A DNA stretch of 64,000 nucleotides from Paraspadella gotoi (lineage: Eukaryota; Chaetognatha): assembly GCA_051294375.1 (NCBI GenBank), contig CM119267.1, positions 7,792,683-7,856,682 of the forward strand, in the 5' to 3' direction. The notes under the pieces are model-generated. The model had not been told where the DNA came from. It worked only from the letters and a program-made list of their open reading frames with translations, and searched no databases. The translations under genes and the position numbers were made by a program. This document shows, piece by piece, positions 31,201 through 44,418 of the stretch; position 1 is the first letter of the stretch; the number at the start of each line of letters is the position of its first letter.

Positions 31201-34184
31201 GCCGCGGCGGCCACATCGCCGCCCATGGCCGCCGCCGAGGCAGCACCTTGTGGAGACATCAACAGCTTTTCCAGGGTCCGCAGATTATGTTTCTGCGCAG
31301 CAACAGCTTCAGCAGCGGCTGAAGTTTCTGCCCCTAGACTCGAGTCATGATTCATCTCAGCCTCCGGGGAATGTAACATCTTTGGATTTATTCCTTGAGA
31401 GTTCCATTCGAAGAACTTGGGTTCGTTTGGACCGCCGGTCGGAGCGGCCCCTGCAGCAGCGTTGGAAGCCGCCGCCGCCGCCAACGCCAAAAGGCTTCCC
31501 TCGTCGGGGAATCCAGGGTTGGGCAGCGGGGAACGAGAACCCAACCCGACGGCATTGTTGACCCCGTGACCCGCAGGGTGCTGTCCAGCAGGTCCGAGTG
31601 CATGCCCGGCTGAAGAAAGAGCAGCGACGACGTCGTGGTCCTCGTCGAATGAGCCGCCTTTGCCGTGCCGAACGCCATCAACTTCGTCCGAGGGTCGAAT
31701 TCCCGCCGGAATCGGTTCCTTTTTTACGGGAGCGTCATCCATATAACCTTTGACGAAAGGAAAAAACGAGTTAAAATTACTGATAGGACTACCATTTGTA
31801 AATTGGTGCAGTAATACATATTATGCCACAACTCGTCCGAGAATCATGTATACAACAAAATAAGGGCATAATTTTATCTTTCGCCGACTGGGGTTACGGG
31901 GGGTTTAGTAACCCCGGTTAAAGGTGATGTTAGAATAAAAAAATTTATACATACTTCAAAAAAGCGGAAATCCCTGTCGGCGAAATTAAAATTTAACCAG
32001 TTTTTGAATTTAATAAAACCTAAAAACTTACCACAGATTTTCGGATTGCCTTTATGAAAGGCTGGAATGTGACGCGCCAAGTCGTGGATTCTTTCGAAGA
32101 CAAGTCCACAGATAGCGCAAGGAAAAGGGCCTGAAGAAAAGTGTATATATTATAAACTTATATAAGTCAGGGCAAGATAGCTTATTTATGAAATGAATAG
32201 ATAATTTTTATATTGGTTGTACCAATTTCATAAACTTACCAGTTTGTATTAGTAAGGCTGTCCATAAAAATTATAATTAAACCACAAATTTATCAGTAAT
32301 GATAAGAAAGATTGACTCTTCCAAGAGTACAGATACTACTACAAAAATTAGAAATTAATAAACTTTGAAATCAACCTCAAATTTATTACTTTTTATGCTC
32401 TGATTAAAATGTGTATTCCGGCTGAAAATAATCTCATAATGATATCATAGGCTTCAGTAATAAAAGAATAGAAATTACGAATTATCTACCTATTAAGTTA
32501 ATTAAGAATGTAGTCAAAAAAATAAAAAATAAAAAATAAAGTGTAGTCTCTAAAGTCAATACTCTATACCCTAATTTACATTATTAAGCCTTCTGATTTA
32601 TAAACAGCAGTACTATTTTTTATCTTACGGCCAGATGCAACGGCTTAAAAATGGTCGTCAGGTATATTTAAAAATATAACCTTCGTTTTTGTGGACTCGT
32701 GACAAGTGATGAGTGAAGCAAGACTTTTGTTTGAATTCACGGAAGCAGAGCGGACACTTAAATTCGCAGATGTTTGAATGGAGTCGCATGTGTTCTTTAT
32801 GATGGGCCTTCGTCTTGAATCCTCGCCCACAAATAATGCACTTGTGGGGTCGCTCCCCCTCCGCGGCAAGGCCCAACCCGGAAGGTCCGCCGCTGCGGTC
32901 CAGATCCATTGGATCCGGGAAGCCGTCGTCGTGGTCCAGGGGCAAAACTACCCCGGCTTCGCGACGATGATCGCCGACGCTGGAAGCCGAGGGAGAGAGA
33001 CCACCGGGCGTGATTTGCTGCTGTTGATGCATCCAATTAGCAAAGCCGGGGATGGAATGCAGCGCCGACGAAGCGGCGTTGGGGGGACCGAAAACGCTTC
33101 CTCCGAACGTAGACGACTGAACTGAAGCGGGGGTCCTCTGTAGCTGAGGTTGCAGCTGCTGCTGCTGCTGTTGCGAATCGCGAGCAGGTTCTCGTGACTC
33201 ACGTTTTAGCCGCAACGTTTCTTGCACTTCCCGGGACTCGATGGAGCCGGCCTCGCTCGGAGACTCTCTCGCCGGAATCTGGGCGCCCGAAGAAGGCGCC
33301 GGAGCCAGGGCCGCGGCCGCGGCGTCACTGGCGACTAGAAGGCGATTAGCAATGTCAAGGCGATGATGGCCGCCATCTTCGCCGACGAACTGAAGACCGG
33401 GTTCTTTCTTGATTTCACGATCGAGGCTTGAATTCACGCTTAAATTTTGCGGCTGCGTTTGCGGTTCACTATCGTATAACAAAGTCCGCTGACCCGAAGA
33501 TAATTTCTGCATCTGCTGCTGCTGCTGCAACATCTGATGTTTTCTCATAGCGGCATCCGCTTGGGCCTGTTGATGTTGCGCCGCGGCGATTCGGCGTGCC
33601 TGAGATTCCCGTTCTAAAGCAAGAAACGCCTCTCGTTCGCGTTGAAGGGTGCCCCTTTGCTCAGGGCTCAGCAGCGCCAACTGTTCCTGCAGCTTAAGGT
33701 GTTGCTCCTGGGCTTTGAGCTGATGGTCCTGATACTTAACCTCGTCCGTCGTCACCATGGGAACCGGCAACTGTAACGGGGGGGCCTCGCGATAGCTGAT
33801 CTCGGGGTCGCGCCCCACGTTCTCCCCTCCGGCGGCGATTTCCTCTAACAGATCGATGATGTCCAAACACTTGTTGACCCGCCGTCGGAAAATCCTGCCT
33901 TCGAAGGAGATCATGTCTCGCAACTCGATCTCCAACTGAAGTTCCATGGGAATGGCGAACTTGGGCTCGTCCACGACCGAGAGGTAGACGGCTTTGTCAC
34001 ACACTACGTTTTTTCGAGCGGATCCAACTTTGACGTGGGCAAAACATACTCCTTCCGAGACGCAAAGGTAGGTCCATCCTATCGGTAGGGAATGTAGGCA
34101 CTCGGCAACGATGGGTAAGTGATCTGAGATGGGCCATTCCATCGGGTCTATCTGACAAGCCACGTCCTTACAAATCGCACCCAT
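25262..34184 (-). CDS. Seven-finger C2H2 zinc-finger protein, 11 exons
   Basis: Exons (minus): 34184-32681, 32130-32032, 31747-31006, 30891-30672, 30303-30204, 30124-29918, 29264-29073, 29006-28849, 26857-26698, 26608-26400, 26173-25262. Phases agree, giving about 1,500 residues ending MDTD. C2H2 fingers: two at about residues 449-498 (CIICGRGF and CPLCFREF), one in exon 2 (CAICGLVF), one in exon 8 (CKECAMTF), then three across exons 8-10 (CKLCTNSF, CSICGKEF, CPVCHKKF). Such fingers bind DNA, so a nuclear transcriptional regulator is likely. The first 130 residues (MGAICKDVACQIDPMEWPIS onward) look folded but unfamiliar. Between fingers lie glutamine, alanine, serine and proline tracts typical of regulatory linkers. 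The frame stays open upstream to an ATG at 34394, which would add 70 basic residues; I prefer 34184. Orthologue not recognised. Confidence 0.85.
27000..28075. repeat. Minisatellite in intron 8 of the zinc-finger gene
   Basis: From about 27770 to 28070 a unit of roughly 22 bases (ATTGATGCGATGACAACCAA) repeats about a dozen times with substitutions. A looser version based on TTGATTGATG plus TAATAGTAA fills 27000-27240. Between them, 27260-27430 is GA-rich. Confidence 0.75.
28181..28294. repeat. Dispersed AT-rich repeat, copy of 6064-6178
   Basis: About 115 bases are near-identical to 6064-6178, including the segment ATAAATTTAAAAGTAAGAAC. Neither copy lies in an exon. Ends and mechanism are unclear. 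Confidence 0.6.
30325..30600. mobile_element. Short element with TTGCGCCG ends in an intron of the zinc-finger gene
   Basis: TTGCGCCG at 30325-30332 and CGGCGCAA at 30577-30584 are inverted. Adjacent sequence (GTCAGTCGGTC on the left, CACATTTAAATTGGCGTTT on the right) matches the unit at 11660-11712 and 12688-12716 in the cohesin-loader gene. No coding capacity. Confidence 0.5.
31876..31990. mobile_element. Short MITE with TTTCGCCGAC ends
   Basis: TTTCGCCGACTGGGG (from about 31879) and its partner CCTGTCGGCGAAA (ending about 31986) are inverted ends about 110 bases apart, with a G/T-rich core (GGGGGGTTTAGTAACC). It belongs with 47001-47181 and a lone end at 45521. It sits in an intron of the zinc-finger gene. 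Confidence 0.55.
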
Positions 34185-36343
34185 CGCGGGAGAAGAGAAA
34201 GTGCGTCGGAGAGAGACCCTGATTTTCCCTGGACGGTAAACTGTCGACAGATATCCACAATTTTTTTTCTTAATCTTCTGCGATGTGACACCTACGTTAC
34301 ATTTTTTCGTCCTGTTGCGTTCGGAAGGTTGTTTTGCGCGAAGGCGCCGCCGCTGCTTATTAACATTTTCGCGATAATCGAGAAAAATTGGCAAAAATCA
34401 CGAAAAGGGGGAAGATATCAACAGTGGCCATTGTTGCTCCTTTCTGCCTGCAGAGGGACGCTGGGGGAATGTGGAGGCAAAAACAAAAGATGCGCACGCT
34501 TTTATGCCAAAGTTAGATTCTCGAAAAATTGACTTCTCACTGAGAAGTTCTCATTCTCAAGACTGTAGTTACGATAGTAGATAAACTATTTTAAGATTAC
34601 CATACTTCACACTGCCTTGGCTAGAGATTAACATCCATATCAATTTGAATAAAATGTACATAGAAAAACGTCAACCGAACTTTTAATTAACTTGGTAGAT
34701 AATTTGACAATTACTAAATTTAAATCTAAAATGACTAAAACATGAATTTGAAACTAACTTAGACAAAGTATATCTGAAGATCAGCAACCATTTACTGGCT
34801 TTTTTCTTTTTTTACTTTTTAAAATTAATTTTTAATTTTTAAAATATGTGAAATTTTTTTTTTGCTTTCCATTTAACTTCCATTTTTGTAGTATACTACC
34901 ATGAAGGAAAAAAAATTTTTTTCGGTATTTTAATGTAAGAATCGAAAAATGAAATTTAGATACCAAAAAACTTTGGCCTCTTGTGATTCATATGAGCTGT
35001 GTCTCATTTATCTATGACAAAAAATACAGGAGTTCCATACAAAAGAAAATGCGTTGTCCAAAAAAATGTTTTTTTCTTTTTTATCTTTTTTATATATATA
35101 TCTTTTTTTTATTTATACTAATTTCCGGTTCTTTTTTATTATTTTTTGAGTTTAACCAATACTATTAAAAATCTCATGAGAATGAGAACTTCTCAGTCTC
35201 ATGGTTATTGCATCATCTTTATTAGGATAGATTTTATAAAATATTATTTTTAAATTGTAAAATATCAATAAAAGTTATAAGGCTCCAGGTAACCCTTTTG
35301 TAAGCAAGGTTATCATTTTTATTTACCTTTGGACGTATTATCAGAATCAAGTATCAAACAAGTTTAAAAAAAAAAAATTTTGTGAAGTGAAAGACAATAA
35401 ATTATTACATTATGCAGAAAAAACTCAAGCCTGTTTTACTTTATAAAGGACCATTTTTTACCCCAAATCTGATAAAAAATATCATGTCAGAGATATAATA
35501 TTAACAATAATGTGAGTAGTCCTCTTAATAAAAAAGGTGAAAACAGTTAAAGACAACCTCTTTTGGAAGTATTTGCATGCATTAAATAATTTTATGCTGC
35601 TAAAAAATAATCATTTTATTCAGTCCTAGGGAGGTCATATTACCTATGAAAACTTATTTATTAGTCAAAAAATATATTTGACAATAAAATTAACTGACTT
35701 TTCCAAACCGCGACAATTTTTTTTTCCATCATGGTAGTAACATCATTTAAATTTCGTTATAATTTATTTCATAAAAACAAACAGATGTTAAGCAAAGATA
35801 TATTTGAGCACCACTAAAATAAAATAAATTGTCAAATTAATAAAAAAAAACGCAACAAAAACAGAGCTTAAATTATTTTAACACCCCTACAAAAACTTAA
35901 GCATCACATGATACTAAGTTTAGAACTAAAGCATTAAAAAGTAATAAGGCATATAATTTTTAAGTGTTTAAAATAATTATTAAAGCGGTCTTGCAACTGC
36001 CAACTCTTCTCAGGGTCAATTTTCTTGATGGCACACTATGAACTTATGAAGCCGCGTTCCAGCAATTTAAATTAAGTACGGTTTAAATTTACATTTGTTG
36101 AAAAACATGATAATAAATTAGGACGTTTAATAAAAAATTTACGCCCACGAATGAATGAAGCAAGATTTTTTGCTTTTTATGATAAATATACTTGTAAAGT
36201 TAACAGAATTAATTGTAACTTCGTCATTTGCACGTGTAGAGTCTAATTTCATTGAGAAAATGTTTTTAAAATAGCAACACTATTGTAAATTTTAACTTTT
36301 TTATTCAGTTCACTTATAATGATAAAAAATAGCACGGAACTAA
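34185..36343. other. Intergenic spacer
   Basis: Contains the leader/promoter of the zinc-finger gene (34185 to about 34520), an inverted-repeat element (34541-35195), and otherwise AT-rich sequence without supported genes up to the 3' end of the coiled-coil gene. Confidence 0.45.
34541..35195. mobile_element. 655-base element with perfect 19-base inverted ends
   Basis: TGAGAAGTTCTCATTCTCA at 34541-34559 is exactly the reverse complement of 35177-35195. The interior is A/T-rich and has no coding frame. No target duplication could be fixed, so the superfamily is unknown. Confidence 0.55.
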
Positions 36344-39300
36344 TTAGAGATAATAAACCCTTTTAAGCAACTTGTTAGGACTTGGTTCGTTTTCTTCGGT
36401 TTGGGAGATGGATTGGTAGGCTGTTTTGAGCTTTTCTTGTGAGGGGAAGCGTATTTTAGGTATTTTTTGATTTTTTAGCTCTTCTACCGAATAAGGCGGT
36501 ATAATCTTAGAACAAGCTCCGGCGTTTGAGTTAGTATCAATAAACAAGGGAGCTTCAGTTTTTCCAATGCTCAAGCTCGGTTGCAAACTTCTGGTTGACA
36601 GCAAATTTGTATTAATACTGTTTTTGGCTGAGCTTGATTCATTCTCCGCGTTTAGATGACCAAGGAAAACCTTTTGGGGAAAATGGTCAAACGGAGGATT
36701 AAAATTTAAAAGTCTGGATGGTGGCGAAGAACGCAAAACATCCTCCTCTACAATATCAAGTCGATCTGGTTCGATCCCGGCGATCATAAGCTTTGTTGGC
36801 AACACTCTCAGGATACGTGAAAACTTCGGTATGACCATACTACTTCACTGGGCTCGTTCAGCCCAATTATGTCAATGAGATAAAGACTATATAAAACACT
36901 ATTCCTAGCTGCCTGCTCAGTGGTCATCCGAGGGAGATGATGCACAATAACATCCATCCAGTAACCCCCTTTGATGATAAAGCATAACGGTGATAGTAGT
37001 ATAAACATACCAGTGGCAATACCCGCCGTTGCGATAGGATTTAAAAATAATAACGATAATAATCATTACCTGATCAGAACGAGGGGGTTCCGTTGCTCGA
37101 TTAAGTCGCCTCATTTCATTCTGTTCAAAATTTTCGGAAATTTCTTTAATATTTTAACGTATGATGACACTTTTTTGTGTCGATATTACAAGGGTATAAT
37201 TAAAATACTATACGTAAGTAAATGGACTAAATGATATTCGAAATTTATCAACATAATGAATCACAAATTGACGACATAATTAAAAAATGTACATAAAGCG
37301 TTTCCGTTGGCCAACCTGTGCGCGATGTAATTCCTTTTCCAGATCACTCATCGCCTTCGCTTTTCCGTCCAATTCGCAACGCATTGTCTTAAAACTTTGT
37401 TCCACCTTTTACAGAAAACAAAACATTTTTTTAATTTTAAGGATTAGATAAAATAAATTACATTATGTGTATGTAAAAGGAATACAAGTGGCAAGTGAAA
37501 TAATAAGATTATTAAGAATTAAGATGACACCAGCAGAATTATTAGAAAATATTAGAAAATGCTCTCCCCGTTTTTCTGACCGAGAATCGGTTCTGAACCA
37601 AATTCTATATGATTTTGCATACAGTATGGGACTATCGAGGCGATTTTCAATATTTTACCCCTGAGCTGAGATACAGGGCCCATGAGGGCCAAAAAATGAC
37701 AATTTTTTTCTTCAAAGATATTTTTTTTTGTGATAAATTGCATGTACTTTGTAGAAAAACAATTTTAAAATTAATTTTCATAAATTTAAATTGATTTTTC
37801 TTCCTTTAAAATTGTTTTTTGTCATAATAAATGCACTTTTCTGAAACAAGTAAAGGTTTCTGAAACTGATCAGGATAAAAAAATTAACAAAATTTAAAAA
37901 AAAGATTTTTCCATTTTTTGCCTGCCTGGGCTGACCCTTGATAGCCCCATATCTCAGGTTATAGGTCAAATTTCAAAAATCCCCTCAACCGTCCCATTTC
38001 TATTGCCCTAAAATTAATTCGTGCAAAATATCATCATAGTCGGCCGAGAGGTTTGATCGATACCGATTCTCGATTCGAAAAAATGGGAGAGAAATTTCTA
38101 CTTCTGTACTCATTTCATTTGTACTGATTTTCTTAAAACAAGTGGCCGTGATTAAATTACTGTTGATATTCGATTTAAAGATAAGGATTTTATTTTTAAA
38201 TAAAGAAATGAGAAACCCTTTTCGAACAATTAGGGGAAAAAGCGAAAAAAAAAATATATACGTATAAACTACATAGTTAACAAGTTCGGAATACGTAAGT
38301 ATAGGCTTCACACGACTCCTTCTAAAGGTGTCTTACTTTTCCCATGTCGTTCCTGAGGGCAACGACGATAGCTTCTAACGCAGATTTTTCTTTCTTGGCG
38401 ATCTTCAGTTCTTCCCCAAAGCGAAGAACCTCTTCTGAAAGGGCTTTCTTGGCGGAGGCAGCGTCAGCCAAAGCCGCTTCTCTTAAAGTCGTCATTGCGT
38501 GACCATGTTCTTTCCATTTTTTCAAGTCCAACTGTAATTCGCTGTAAAATAAAAATTTGAAATCGATTTTACTCTGCAATGAGGGACTTTTCCACCCAAT
38601 CTTCTAAAGGTAGTTTCTACACTCGGCTAAACTAAAGCTTTTATCTGTGGGCTGGAACCACTGATCAAACTTAACAAATACAATAACTTAACAAATAGTG
38701 AATTGAAATTTCTTTGACATTTTTATATAAAAAAATTGAGGTTTTGTGGAAAACATACCTGATTTGTTTTTGAGTCATGCGTTCCTTTTCGCTCATAAAT
38801 GAATTAAGTTTTAAAACAGAACTTTTTAACATTGCTCGCTCGTTCTCCAGTTCCTGTAGAAAGAAGCGATTTTCTTAAGAAATGATTAAAAAATGGATTA
38901 TACTAATATTATTATAACTTTAAAACGTTCTTATTTACCCATTTCTAGTTTCTTTTTTTTCTGTTATTCTTTTTTCGTCCTCATATGTTTTCAGTTAACG
39001 ACTAAAAGTAGTTTACAGCTACAGTTATTATGTAATAGGTCGCTAAAAACTAGTAACAAGAGCCGATCGCGAGACTCTTAAGGGGTCTGTGCGTTAGTAA
39101 GCGCGGCCTTCTAAAAGCCGTAGACGTAGGTGTAGTGAGGCGAATTCGAGTTTTCATCACATTTGTGTTTTTAATCAGTCATTTATCATATTGTGACTTA
39201 CCTTTTTTGCGGTCCGCAATGAAATTACTTCATTCCTTTCGATTTCCATGTCAGTTTTGATTTTTTTTAATGCAGCCGTCGCCGCTTTTTCCGCGCTTTG

Positions 39301-42300
39301 AAAAATAACTAGTTCCTGCTCGTTTTGTCTTTCATTCGTGACTTTCTCTTCCAAGTTTTTTAACAGTTGTTGCTCCCTCCTATACTGCTCCTTAATCTGT
39401 TGATTAAGTTGTTGATGCATTTGATCTTGATCTTGAAGCTTTAATTTTAAGGATTCTTCAGCTTTTTTCTGTTGCTGAAGCTGTTGCACATAATTTTGTT
39501 TTACTACTTCCAGCTTTTCACGATTATCTTTCCGCAGTTTTTGAATTTCCTTTTTTGATTCCACCAAATCCGATTTGAGGCGAGAGTTTTCCTGGGAGAT
39601 GAAAATGTATATATACAATTATACAATACATAATACATATATCATTATATCTCATATAGTTATTGTTATATTGTATATCACTATATGTTCTTACAATTTG
39701 ATGTTAATTTTAATGTTATATCGAAGGGTTGCTAACAATTGTTTACTTTCGTGACAATAAAAGTCAAACCTCTTCTACTTCTTTAGATCGGCAAAAAATG
39801 TTCGCCTTTTCAGCCTCCAATTGGTTCTGCGTTTGACAGGCAGTAATCAGTTGATGGCGAAACCACTGATTAGTTTCCTTGAACGCATTTATCTTTTGAA
39901 TCATATTGTTCATCTCGGCATCCTTTAGTGTAACTATAATAAAAATTCAATCACAAATGGAAGCTAGTGATTATTTAATTTGTAATATACGTAGAAGCAC
40001 ATACCTCCCTCCACGATAATCTTCAATTTTTTTTCCACCTCGCACGCAACACCCTTTAGGCGCTGCTGTTCAGCGTCCTTTTCCACAGCCTCAATCTTAG
40101 CAATCTCAAGTCGAGAGGCAGCTTCCACCAGTCGCAAATTAGCCTCCTTCAGATCCAACTTTACATCTGCTCCTTGCTTCAAACTCTCCTCCAGTTCTTG
40201 GTAGACTTTCTTCAGCTCCGACTCTAACGATTGCCGCACACGCCGATCCTTTTCGAAATCGTCGAGTAATGGTTGGAATTTCGATTTTAAATTCACGAGA
40301 GGCAGGTTAGACGGTTGGTTGCAAACTGAAGTAATAAAAAGTAACATCTTAAATATATTTATAACATTCTTTCTTTTTAGGTTTTTTTTGGTAATTTCTA
40401 CTTAAGTATAGTATTATGAATATTATTACTAGGAATTTATATTGAGGGTTGACACACACCTTGTACTTCGAATACTTCTCCCAAGTCCGATGAATTGTTG
40501 TCTTCCTTTAAAAGGTCTGATTTAGATGTATGACTTTGATTAGGATCAGTACAATCCTCATCACGATGGATTTGAGTCGAAGAAACGTAATCGCTCGTTT
40601 TTGGAGCCTGAGAGGGTAGAGGCAGCGACGGCGCTTCCATCATGCAGTCAGTGTCCTTAACAGGAGGTGAATGATCCCTAACTATGGGCCTGTCTGTATC
40701 CGTGGAGCGATTTTCGCAGAACATTGAATCTATCAGGTCAGAATGAAAGTTGCCGACGGAAGTGATCGCAAGTGGTTCGTTCAAGAGGGAAGAAGGCTCG
40801 CTGGACTCATGCGGAGGAGAATCAGAGTCCTTTCGTGCGCCATGGGGGGAAGGCTTCAGGGGTTGATCAACGAACGTAGCAGAGGAGTGTGGTCGGAGAG
40901 CATTGGAGTAAACGTCGCAATGGTTCGTCGTCGTGATTATTGATTCGTTGCAATCATTTTTCGGTAAAACTTCGGCACATTGAAAAGAAATCTGTAATGT
41001 CTCTGACTCCTCTAAATTAGATCCGCTGGCTTTTGTCTCGCCGCCAAAGTCACGTGAAGATTTTTTGGGGTCGGATTTCAAATTTTTGTCTTTTTGTCCT
41101 GATTTGGTTTTCTTAAGTTTAAAGTGAACATTTCCGTGCTTGTCTCGCCCAACAGCAACTCCACGACCTTGGTATTTGGAAAGGCCCGCAGGCTTTACGC
41201 TTTGCGATTGGGGAGAATGCTCTTTGATGGATTCTCGGAAGCGCGATGTGACAGGAAACGGAACTAGTGAATCGACCAAACGTTGGTTAGAGTCCGGAAA
41301 GGACATCGAGACGCGAGTTGCTAATTTCTCACCGAACTCTTCGCGATCAACCTTACTGGCTAATTTTGCAGACAACTCCAGCTTATCTTGAGAGAATTTT
41401 TCTCGATGACATTCAAAGGGCTGCGGCAAATTATTATGTTGATTTAATTTGAATAGAATCGCCCTGTAATAGTCCTCCTTTTGAGCTCGATTCTCCTTCA
41501 GCAAACTGCCATCGGTAGCGTTTGATGTATTTTCATCTTGCACTTCCGTCGTAGCCTCATTCCCCTCGTACGGAGCTTCAGTTATCGATCGGAGTTTGTG
41601 CCTGGCGCAAGTGCGGCCGACGCCGGCGGGAGGTTTAAGGGCGGAGACTATCGCAAGACTAGTCGTTTTCCTTGGCGTCTTATCGACCTCGGTTCCCTCG
41701 GCGCCAGTCACCGTGAAAACACTCTCGACTGCAGTTTCTGTCCTCACGGGACGGAAGGAATAATCGTTTGGCGATTCGACGGTGTGGCCAACAACGGAAG
41801 ATACTTGGGCTGGAAAAAAGAAGGGGCGAGGGGTAGGAATGGCGGTCGAGGCAGTAACAACGGAACGGGTAGCGGAGAGAGTTTGGTTGGAGCAAGTAGA
41901 GTTGTCTTTTCCTATTTTCTCAACCAAAGCTTGAGCATTCGAGTCTGAAGGCTGGATAAATACAAACAAAATTCGAGTTCACATTATGCTTCCACTCAAT
42001 TAATGCAGATGAGTTAAAATGTTTTACCGATTTCATTTGCTTCTCAATCGCATAAAAATCAATGAGGGGTTCCGTTTCCTATGAAGAGTAAAATCAAATT
42101 TTGTACATGAAACATGATTTCAAATGAATTATTTACATACAATAGTCAACTATTGTTTGTTTTCCTTTCTTTTCGTTGCGTTATTTGATAATGTAGAAAA
42201 TGAATTATTTGTTTACACACACAATTTACATTTGTGCTGATGAAGGCTTACATTAAAGCCGAAATTTATTTTACATAATAAAAAGTCGTTGTATATAAAC

Positions 42301-42956
42301 AAACAATTCATTTTCTACCTACTATTTTCTACCTACTATTTAAAATTACTAAACAATGTTTGGCCGAATCTCTAAGGATATCAATAGTAGATTTAAATTA
42401 GATAATTTAAGTTTTACTCTTTTAATATTTTTATTAATTTTTATTAAATTTTGTGATAACAAGGACAAGGTGATTGATTTCCAAAAGAAGCACCTGAGGC
42501 GGAGTGGTCTTCAGTCCTGGAATTAAGAAAGAATCGACCGATTTTGTAGCGAGATCGAGTCGAGATTTGAACTGAAGGTCTGCTTCCTTTATTATTCGAC
42601 CTAATAACTGGGGATTCATATTGGCGGAAGGGACACCTTTATGAACGGAAAACATAAAATTAAATAATTGCCTTCTTTAGTATTATCAAATTAGCTCTCC
42701 TGTGCTTAGTTTAGAAAAGTAATTAACAAACGCTTAATCGGTTACTGCTTATTCTTGTTTTTCTTTCGGTGACAATCAAACGCATGGTGATAACTGATTT
42801 GTCAGAAATCAGGTAAAAATAGAAACAAAAAAGAAAGAAAAAAGGTAAAAAACAGAAAAAAAGAAAACAAACATTTTTTATAAAAACTAAAATAAAAATT
42901 TAAGAAATCATGATAAGCAAAAAAGGAAAAAAGGATGAAAGAAAGAAAGAAAGTAA

Positions 42957-43024
<68 letters not shown>

Positions 43025-44332
43025 AAAAAGGGAAAAAAATATTGTGAGAATTGAACAAAGACTGCATCGTGGTGCATACCCAATATTGATTGTTGCAATG
43101 CCAGTGTCTCCAAAGTTCCCAGTGTTGGACGCATTGTATTTTGAACTTTGTCGTCCTCCCCCACGCAATTTTTATGAACCGTCGTCAATGTCGGCCGTCT
43201 TTTCAAGGGACCGGCCGTTCGTTTTTCCCCCACCGAATGCCGTGCATCCGGCTTCGGAGTAGGGCACTCCAAATCAGCCGATTTCCGCCACAGAGGAGGA
43301 TTTCGTGTTGGAGATACGACTCCTTAGAAGAGAAGATAATATTTATAAGAAAAGCGGAAAGCTTAAAATTAAATGCTAAGACGAAATGCCATAAGCTTTC
43401 TTTCTCTTATATTTTGCAATGTGCATCCCATTTCAACGAGCAACTTCAATAGGTAAAAAAAGTTTTGATATTTAGTAATTAAACAGGGAAGTTAAAATTG
43501 AGGTTTGTTTCCGTTAAAAATTTTGACCAGAACTCCCAAATTACTTCAGTATGTAGTAAAGTGAAACCGATAATCGTTAACTGTTATCCTTGACCCACCT
43601 GGATGTGACAAAGCTTGCGGTCGATGCTGCCGAGATAACGCCCAACGGGTCGTTGACGAATGCGGAAGGAAATCGGGATGAAGAAGAAAGCCGCAATTGA
43701 GAGACTCCACTCTTGAAATCGATGAAGCCTCCAGGCAGATATCTGGAAGATGAACCAAAATAAGTATTTTTATACATACGTATATGGAGAAGACAAAAAT
43801 ACTTTACAGCACCTTTTGTGTAGACAGGAATGTCAACTGCGTCACCGACGTGCTTCAAATACTGTTGCTCTTTTTGTTTCAGATCGGTGGATCGACGAAT
43901 CGAAGTCAAAGCCGCCGTGTCCTCGATCAGAGCAGAAATTCCACCCGTCGGATTCCGCTGTAAATTTACCAAAAAAATTTAGCACTGATTTTTATTACAT
44001 TAAAAATCTCTGTGCGGCACTATTTTACATGGTGACAATTTTACAAGCGCCGGTAAAATAACGCTGTCATTTGTAAACCAGTGGTTATTTCATTGATTTA
44101 GAACAAAGTTTGAAGAGAGATTTAACAACGATTTTTATTTCATAGTGAAACGGACATGTTTCGACTCACATACGAGTCTTCTTCAGCGCCAATTCAATTT
44201 GTGAATTTGAAGAGAATTTTGTGCATAAAGAAAGAGAGAGAGAGAGACAGAGCAAAGTTTCCAACACACAGTTTGAGAGAAAGGATAGTCTTCAGTTTTT
44301 TGAGGACAGAGATAGTTTGTGAAAAGAAATTG

Positions 44333-44418
<86 letters not shown>

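Noticed and set aside
31388-31681. Open frame antiparallel or out of frame within the zinc-finger gene (and similar frames at 25378-25847 and 31250-31561)
   Set aside because: They overlap GC-rich exons whose other frame carries a consistent, spliced protein; they are composition shadows.
42802-43168. Phe/Ser/Leu-rich minus-strand frames
   Set aside because: They are translations of the (GAAA)n microsatellite running into a real exon.
43577-43972. Continuous 131-residue frame spanning exons 2 and 3 of the coiled-coil gene without splicing
   Set aside because: It reads through a 70-base stretch with good donor and acceptor, and its phase does not fit exon 4; kept as a possible retained-intron isoform only.
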